In this document: positions 61,601 through 64,000 of the stretch, piece after piece
Position numbering within the stretch: the first letter of the stretch is position 1
Layout of the letters: each line of letters starts with the position of its first letter
Assembly: GCF_030733265.1 (NCBI RefSeq)
Contig: NZ_JASHJI010000001.1
Coordinates: 186,001 to 250,000 of the forward strand
DNA length: 64,000 nucleotides
From: Roseibium sp. MMSF_3412
GTDB taxonomy: Bacteria; Pseudomonadota; Alphaproteobacteria; Rhizobiales; Stappiaceae
Direction: 5' to 3'
Notes under the pieces: model-generated
The model's input: only the letters and a program-made list of their open reading frames with translations
The model's database searches: none
What the model was told of the DNA's origin: nothing
Translations under genes and position numbers: made by a program

Positions 61601-63780
61601 AGCAGCCGGTTGCCGCTGCCATCCGCCGTTTCCACCTGTTCAACCCGGTGCCCCTGGACCTCCGAGGCCAGCAGCATGTCGCCCACCGTTCCCGTGGTTC
61701 CGTCGGAACGCGTAAAGGTCGTCTTGCCGGTGATCACGGACCCGTCGGCAAGTTCGATATTGGTCGCATCCGCCGTCAGGTCGAGCTCGGTAATGCCCAG
61801 TTCGGCCAGGGTCTTGGAGACAATCGACCCGTCCGCAAGGGTCACCATCAGCTTGAACTTGGAAAAGTCGTCATCGCTGGCGTTCAGGACACCGTCGCTG
61901 TTCGTGTCGAAGACGGTGGCAATGGCTTCAAGGTCATTCGTTGCCGTCGGGTCCCACTCGGTGAAGATGAACTGGCGTTTTTCCGTGATCTCGTTGCGTC
62001 CATCCGGATCGAAATAGAGAACCCCGTCCCCCTCGCCCGCCCAGGCGGTGCGCCGCAGAAACCCGTCACCCGCCGTATCCATGAAGATCGTCGAGCGGTC
62101 GAGGGCGGTCACCTCGATGCCGTCATCATCCAGATCAAAGATGATCGGCGGCTTGCCACCGCCGCCATTGCCGCCGGACTCGCCGTCGGATTTGCCAGAA
62201 CCGTCTTTGTATTCGCCCGCAGATCGCGCCCGGTTGAACTCGCGTGCGCTGACCTCACCGTCGTTGTCATAGTCACCAAGACCACCACTGCCGATGCCCG
62301 TTTCCCGCGAGCGTGTCGTGTCAACCGCGGAACTTTCCGTATCGCGACCGGAATTCTGGTTCGAGCCGGGAGCGGCGGCGTCAGGATCTCTTTGGCCTTT
62401 GTTCTTTCCAAAGCCGATTGCGCTGTTGTGTTTTGAAAATTCTCGCGGATCCGTGATTGGCTCGCTTGTCGGTCCGCCTCTAAGACTGGTGATCTCTTGC
62501 CACGAAGCATAGTGAATTTCTTTGTCGCTAAAGCCTTGCTTTCCAAGTCCGAACCCAACTGCTTCTGCTCGCGCAAGAGTGGTGTTCCGGTACGGTTCAG
62601 GTTGCTCAACAAGATATTGAACAATGTCTTCACCATTCACCGGCGCTCGAACACCATCACTGACTTCAATCGAAGCCACTCCGTCGCGCGATCTCCAACC
62701 TGGATACTCGAAGCCAAATGCTTCCTTCTCGTTCCAGGAGTCATTGTGTACGCGGACACCGCCGGCGACATAGGTGTGAAAATCCTCAACCTCAAAATTG
62801 TAGGTTTTCCAGCCCTTCTTGTAGACTGGCTTCAGCGCAAGATTGCCGTTCTCCGGATAGACATAACCTTGGGCCTGTTCGAACATGTCTGCTGTCGCAG
62901 CCGAATAGACGATACGCTCGGAGGTAACCTCTGCCTCCGAACCGTCAGCCAGAACAACTGTGCCACGCCCCCCGGCAACAAGGCTTTCGATTTCCTTGAA
63001 CCCACCTTGCGCTGCCAGAAACTGGTGACCGGGTGTGGTAACGAGTTCCTTCGCCTCACCATCCTCAACCCAACTCAAACGCAGCCATTCGTCAGTAATG
63101 TTTGTAAAGGTGCGAGCGACTTGTTTCAGAGAAAAACGACCGCGGCCATTTGTATCTGTTGGATTGTACGACAAGACGAAATCGCCTTCACCCAATTCGC
63201 CTATTGGTTTGCGCTCGTCTTCTGACGTTGATACTAGAGTATTACTAGGAAAGCACTTAATGATATTTTCTCTTAAATGGTCAGAATATGTCTTCACACC
63301 ATTTTCTAACAATTCCCTCTTCGATTTATTCAATGCTTCATCTACATTTATGTTTTTTTTGTATTCATCAACTACTAGGTCATAAATTTCCTGCTGTACT
63401 ATTACGCGAGCAAGATAATCGAAAAACTCGTTCTTTCTCGCTAATTCTTTAGATGTTATTTGCTCATTGGAGTGCTTACGTATTAAATCTGATATACCCG
63501 TTGATAGTGCTTGAAAATCATCATTTGAAATATTCGGATTGACCTGAGAAAGGTCGTCTGCAAGTCTCCTTTCTACTCGCCTAGTATTGCCTAAACCCAT
63601 CATTGCTTCGTTATCGAGAGCAGCACCAACCCCCCCTTCCAGCACACTTAGGCCAGCGGTGTTTAGTTGCCCGGTGCTTGTCCTAAGACTATTTGGCAAA
63701 AAATCTAAACCAACGCGAGCAGCGCGAGCGTACAGAAACTCAACTTCGTTGAATTCAGCCGTTGATAGACGATCAGACAT
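49660..63780 (-). CDS. Giant multi-repeat RTX-type protein with N-terminal Hint domain
   Basis: The protein has 4706 residues. Residues 1-175 form a low-GC, helical head. Residues 176-346 form a Hint domain starting at Cys176 (CFPSNTLVS), with TTPGHQF (TxxH) and ending His345-Asn346. EF-hand-like loops are near 503 (DYDNDGEVSAREF) and 548 (FDLDDDGIEV). About 23 Asp-rich repeats of ~50 residues (DLDGDGTFE-type loops) span ~750-2030. A DUF4214 domain is at ~2104-2217, and GGxGxD nonapeptides lie at ~2262-2350, 2441-2527, 2636-2667 and 2721-2781. Eight lectin-like modules alternate with FG-GAP/VCBS-like segments at ~2870-4570. A last RTX block and a C-terminal end rich in small and acidic residues (ending DDFEFV) fit type I secretion. 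It is probably a secreted, calcium-bound surface or adhesin-like protein; no toxin domain is seen. No type I secretion genes are in the window. Confidence 0.9.
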   Translation of the reverse strand: MSDRLSTAEFNEVEFLYARAARVGLDFLPNSLRTSTGQLNTAGLSVLEGGVGAALDNEAMMGLGNTRRVERRLADDLSQVNPNISNDDFQALSTGISDLIRKHSNEQITSKELARKNEFFDYLARVIVQQEIYDLVVDEYKKNINVDEALNKSKRELLENGVKTYSDHLRENIIKCFPSNTLVSTSEDERKPIGELGEGDFVLSYNPTDTNGRGRFSLKQVARTFTNITDEWLRLSWVEDGEAKELVTTPGHQFLAAQGGFKEIESLVAGGRGTVVLADGSEAEVTSERIVYSAATADMFEQAQGYVYPENGNLALKPVYKKGWKTYNFEVEDFHTYVAGGVRVHNDSWNEKEAFGFEYPGWRSRDGVASIEVSDGVRAPVNGEDIVQYLVEQPEPYRNTTLARAEAVGFGLGKQGFSDKEIHYASWQEITSLRGGPTSEPITDPREFSKHNSAIGFGKNKGQRDPDAAAPGSNQNSGRDTESSAVDTTRSRETGIGSGGLGDYDNDGEVSAREFNRARSAGEYKDGSGKSDGESGGNGGGGKPPIIFDLDDDGIEVTALDRSTIFMDTAGDGFLRRTAWAGEGDGVLYFDPDGRNEITEKRQFIFTEWDPTATNDLEAIATVFDTNSDGVLNASDDDFSKFKLMVTLADGSIVSKTLAELGITELDLTADATNIELADGSVITGKTTFTRSDGTTGTVGDMLLASEVQGHRVEQVETADGSGNRLLTSTAYAADGSKAYEIQSTFSPDGLNVTNRYDDNGDGVVDRIQTIVTVVNPDGSRTETETNLTGSDAATAVLQTRIVTTTSADNRVETIERDLMGGGWYDQREVRTEHADGSWTIVVSDLAQDGSVITSRSETVSIDGLVRTDGTDRDGDGLADTTVTHTVTVHADDSRTETVATTNRDGSLRAHVQEDVSADGRTKAILRDLDGDGIIDTREELAITVAPTGETTSVLTVKNGDGSVRSSSTTVQSEDALTKTTELDQDGDGDIDVKTVEATVIHADDSRETTVTVTNTDGSVRSKTKETLGADKVSSTTWADLNQNGSFESTDLVSSVAVNATTNERITTSYTRNADGSVNASTTSTTSSDGLTRTVATDLDGDGDTDLTVSDVTVLNGDGSSKRTITTRNQDASLRTVSETVTSADSLTMTVRTDVDGDGQFEEKTVDARVLETDGGTTRTTSSYAGDETTLLSETTVHDSADRRIQTITIDRDGDGNTDTLSVRSEGSDGALTLTETVTANDGTVLGQTVTSTSANGLVTETATDLDGDLSADVSATRTTVLNADGSQTTTQQSFNGDLSLRSASVVTVSDDGLETSTSTDSDGDGTFERVVTETGVLESDGGTTATMDIRSSNTTLLSRTRTEVSDDGLVTTVSTDADGDGTYDLVETSTTVLNADGSTDVSSELRDGTGLLRSASTRSVSDNGRSVVTTEDVDGDGTTDFRTTQTIADDGVATALSEHLAADGSLQSQTQTVTSANGLETTSSTDGDGDGIFETRVKTTRVLNADGSETVTTDLLGNDGTLWSRTLADTADDGLTSSLADDMDGDGQADSTMSRQTVIAQDGTVTTTTDLTAQDGSLIEHSIESVSGDGRTTSMHVDRDGDGQNDEEMVTTVGDDGVTTTTSSYFAANGTLLARMTATESGNGLTRTMAYDLDGDGTNERTLAAAITLGADGSRTSTVEHRDGAGALLAKEQLTTSENGLASTASLDLDGNGTFETNTSFTTTFAANGATDETWETRDAANTVRASQTRTTSGDGLDVTQSTDFEGNGTDNRVNTLQLGASGGSTETESFYGADGTLLRDYGTTVSADGRNVTSTLDRDGDGVDDLHIVTEIDLSRTETVTYTDKAADGSAEAIITQTTSANGMGQTYAFDIDGDGTTDTTRVTTRSYDTAGNEISIFEERGADGRLEFSSTTTTSANGLHSTTVVDSDGNGEVDNTEITVTTLNADGSTTTNSTDWFDNGALRSSFEETVSADGRTVTRAYDFDGDRATDKTFVSVTGADGSVTVTETAFGDRDTRNSVTTTSSDGLQTTILRDDVTQTINRSPVENGSYSWDNGVAATSSDAHIIVSHTVDGLGLETWEMRETVNGTTAVFTQTFDAEAKERLLAEAARIYDAVLDRDMDLSEVEVLVEHAADSQLDRVALTEALLLSSEYLIRYGSLSDAGFVARLYHNTLGREPSLDELEGHLSDLDGGTVTRAQIAADLAESAEHIVVGNGHTETNNQDVFLMDLEKEDPLQVSFDGGPLEVETDDAHILIGDATGQTLNGSGYDALFGRDGNDTLNGGNGSEALVGGAGNDTVKGNNGDDTLAGGTGDDRLEGGAGDDTYYYDRGDGDDIIADTGSGTNGDTLVFGAGIGIEDLKFTVSGSYLIISFHPESAEDAASAAALGLAPLSGSIIIPSWSTASRRIERVVFDDGESYWLGHLTSFKDDTAGTGTVAGNSANEWLAGLDGDDTLTGGSAHDLMHGGAGNDTLTGDAGSDVLLGGAGNDALNGGSNDDFLDAGSGDATLGWQSLDGGTGDDRFVVARDAGKVSVTELSNQGDDTLSLADLNISDVTVSVYDYSTGTDNPLGETSETEPDALVLSWNGGGTSGEAWLNDLGQNFERIVFADGSSVKTIAANQDGGLDLTGTDENDFITGSDGNDKIIGGDGQDTVFAGDGDDEVHYALGDRFWGDNGGARDVGGQGTDTLVVEASSGFVTDQFSALGFEIFKGAELNDRVAGELDSIDYHLDGGAGNDILKGSGGSDTLIGGEGDDTLDAGAGVAGRTQSVDGGSGDDTYVIGPETSHLWITENADTAIGGNDTLQFVDIAEDQLEIELFDDPLLGMFTQISWGDAASGKWVRFAGTSVPVERFSFTTTEEMNATPYVIRDLATNVIEKVGGSNTAYDRGAYSEEGFVGAGVLTTTVDAIGKHVMLGLSAEPGDPGYASIDFTLQQNWDGQLRVYESGVQIGTFGTVNVGDELSIERLADGTVRYLHNGDVVYTSTLVSDISTSLHADASFYAQGSRLGETFIQSGSGAKELVSWVTDPNLEIAGKFDAILPSFDDLNGDGFVDAALADEDGSIWTRLGDGQGGFGEAQAQGRGFAGNGLVKTGGVHGTFDEGAFSIDGFVGVGSLKTIVSRGNLNKAIGLSVEDTNARHDSIDYAFYQRNDGQLQVLENGVSRGIYGTYHVGDELQIERLADGTVQYLKNGVVFYTSTVLSDLATELHADVALQHHGSSVGDTYLLSGSAAEKLVTWQQGVGVSAIDVGVSVSTSFEDLNGDGFADAILSSEDGSIWTRLGDGQGGFGKAQAQAQGRHLATNVLEKTGGGTDWDGGAYSEEGLVGAGSLSTTVYQTDKPIMVGLSEEPGDSGYQTIDFAIYQHADGKLRIFESGVGQGTFSSYHFGDELSIERLADGTVQYLQNGVVFYTSSVSSDPATELHADASLHTTGSRIGDTVLKTGSAPGELVTWIPDQHMTVIGVSDPVTTTYEDLNGDGVMDAVLSGEDGSIWTRLADGQGGFGKAQAQGRDLATNILEKTGGGSSDYNRGAYSTETFAGVGRLTSKALQTNKKLAFGLSADGRASDRASIEYAILLHETGDLRVFENGVKIGSFGNYHVGDELSIERLADGTIQYLQNDVVFYVSTVQSNTTVALHADATFLHEGGQLGDTVLRQGNGLGNLVTWVHDRDITAVDAAGAVKSEYADLNGDNNIDTILAAFDGSIWTRLGDGQGGFGKAQAQGRDLATNVLEKTSGGTDWNAGASSEEGLVGAGSLSTTVYQTNKPIMVGLSEEPGDSGYQTIDFAIYQHADGKLRIFESGVGQGTFSSYHFGDELSIERLADGTVQYLQNGVVFYTSSVSSDPATELHADASFHTTGSRIGDTVLKTGSAPGELVTWVPDQRMTVIGVSDPVTTTYEDLNSDGVMDAILTSEDGAIWTRLGDGQGGFGKAQAQGRDLATNVIEKVSGGHGHWNRGAYSEEALVGSGTLTTTVYQTNKHTALGLSTSPAAEDFTSIEFAIYQAANGLLSVHESGTSRGQFGAYSVGDELQIKRLPDGTVQYLKNGDVFYTSTIVSDPATSLYADASFAYHGSRLNDTYLQVGSSAAELVTWVHSPDVVAIAPTDAVSTNFEDLNGDTVVDAILTSEDGAIWTRLGDGQGGFGKAQAQGRDLATNVIEKVSGGHGHWNRGAYSEEALVGSGTLTTTVYQTNKHTALGLSTSPAAEDFTSIEFAIYQAANGLLSVHESGTSRGQFGAYSVGDELQIKRLPDGTVQYLKNGDVFYTSTIVSDPATSLYADASFAYHGSRLNDTYLQVGTGSAELVTWMHSLDVVAIAPTDAVSTTLEDLNSDGVADAILSSEDGSIWTRLGDGQGGFGKAQAQGRDLATNVLEKTAGGNAWNTGTYSEEEFTGAGSLTTIVYQVGKDLLVGLSVDGKDNSYTSIDYSWYQTGSGRLFIYESGSSKGQFGTYAVGDALSIERLSDGTIQYLKNGIVEYISASTVDPGVALKADLSAYNQGLRVGETTLSVGSAPEKVVTWVQDSTFALVDLFGTIATSYEDLNGDGVTDAVLSSEDGSIWTRLGDGQGGFGEANQLNSQEEGHTVEFLNGTTGNDTLSGSGNAEFLSGGAGDDILSGAGGSNVLSGGSGSDTFVFTGAGASSDTVTDFETSGAEADVLQFESAVFADFNAVLAAAADDGTDTTITLDEDTVVVLKSVLVSNLQSDDFEFV
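50897..51425. repeat. Near-identical repeat copy 1 in the giant gene
   Basis: This block matches 51536-52064 at a fixed offset of 639 bp (213 codons) with only a few mismatches seen. The 456-bp core has one visible difference, GCTCAT versus GTTCAT. It covers one lectin-like module and part of the next linker. Confidence 0.85.
51536..52064. repeat. Near-identical repeat copy 2 in the giant gene
   Basis: This is the second copy of the 639-bp-period block. The other modules of the array are much more diverged, so this pair is a recent duplication or was recently homogenised. Confidence 0.85.
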
Positions 63781-63822
63781 TTAAGCAGCGCTCCTCAACT
63801 TCACAAAAGTATAATTCACGAT

Positions 63823-64000
63823 TTAGGTTCTTGGAGGGCAAATAATTTCGACGGAAGAAGAGGACGCAGGCCTTATAGAGGCAGCTTCTTCTTTCAAGAT
63901 GCCATTTAAGAAAAGTATTTCATTTTGAACATCAACGTCCAAATTCTCAACAACAAGTAATAACTTTGATAGCGTTTCCTCCGAATATTTTTTTAATTCT
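63823..64000 (-). CDS. C-terminal end of an upstream gene (partial)
   Basis: The frame is open from the window edge and gives 58 residues (starting ELKKYSEETLSKLLLVVENL) before a stop. It is AT-rich, acidic and helical, then ends with a Ser-rich tail (PASSSSVEIICPPRT). It precedes the giant gene by about 40 bp on the same strand. It is too short to assign. A chaperone, secretion helper or immunity-type partner of the giant protein is possible but unsupported. Confidence 0.55.
   Translation of the reverse strand, partial: ELKKYSEETLSKLLLVVENLDVDVQNEILFLNGILKEEAASIRPASSSSVEIICPPRT

Noticed and set aside
60775-62436. Plus-strand frame of 553 codons
   Set aside because: Antisense shadow of the Asp/Thr-rich repeat block; Arg- and Ala-rich with no domain.
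49660-63780. Reading the giant protein as a polymorphic toxin because of the Hint domain
   Set aside because: The Hint domain is N-terminal and the C-terminus is an RTX/secretion-like end; no toxin domain or clear immunity gene is visible.

Overview
The window looks like chromosome from an alphaproteobacterium of the Hyphomicrobiales/Stappiaceae kind (Labrenzia/Roseibium-like). This is an inference from gene content: a class I lysyl-tRNA synthetase, a SAM-II riboswitch before metZ, GC-rich coding DNA, rhizobial-type intergenic palindromes and a complete sox cluster. No 16S rRNA gene is present to confirm it.

Region 1 (1-27.6 kb) is ordinary core chromosome. It starts with a beta-oxidation operon (partial acyl-CoA dehydrogenase, GST, thiolase, cupin, FadB/J-type fusion) that ends in a perfect hairpin, followed by an AraC-type regulator. 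Housekeeping genes follow: a histone deacetylase-like amidohydrolase, HxlR and MATE genes, pyrD, a thermonuclease-like protein, class I lysK, a TerB-like gene, apaG, a CDP-alcohol phosphatidyltransferase, a divergent LysR/LysE pair, an iron-type alcohol dehydrogenase, metZ with its SAM-II riboswitch and terminator, a long-form dCTP deaminase, a YigZ-type protein, a gamma-glutamyltransferase and a NaChBac-type sodium channel. The region ends at tRNA-Gly(CCC).

Region 2 (27.6-49.3 kb) is best read as a genomic island. A 252-bp direct repeat that includes the 3' part of tRNA-Gly lies at both ends (27559-27810 and 49243-49494). The cargo is a full thiosulfate-oxidation cluster: soxG/soxH-like hydrolases, a DUF302 protein, soxF-E-D-C-B-A-Z-Y-X-W-V on the minus strand, then soxS-soxR and two YeeE/YedE (SoxT) transporters on the plus strand. 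SoxAX links thiosulfate to SoxYZ, SoxB releases sulfate, SoxCD oxidises the sulfane, and SoxV/W/S supply reductant to the periplasm. Five intergenic sites in the cluster fit ATTC-N8-GAAT exactly or with one change, which suggests a single regulon under the ArsR-type SoxR. The right end of the island holds accessory genes (enoyl-CoA hydratase, TetR, DinB, DUF3592) and AT-richer, gene-poor DNA. No integrase is visible.

Region 3 (49.7-63.8 kb) is one 4706-codon gene for a giant RTX-type protein. From N to C it has a low-GC head, a Hint (intein/hedgehog-like) domain with its key Cys, TxxH and His-Asn residues, EF-hand-like loops, about 23 Asp-rich repeats, a DUF4214 domain, RTX nonapeptides, eight copies of a lectin-like module alternating with FG-GAP/VCBS-like segments, and a C-terminal RTX/type I secretion-like end. 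A partial gene in the same direction lies upstream at the window edge.

Two 268-bp non-coding elements with matching terminal inverted repeats (10891-11158 and 41871-42138) form a MITE family. One supplies the stop codon of pyrD and the other separates soxR from soxT.
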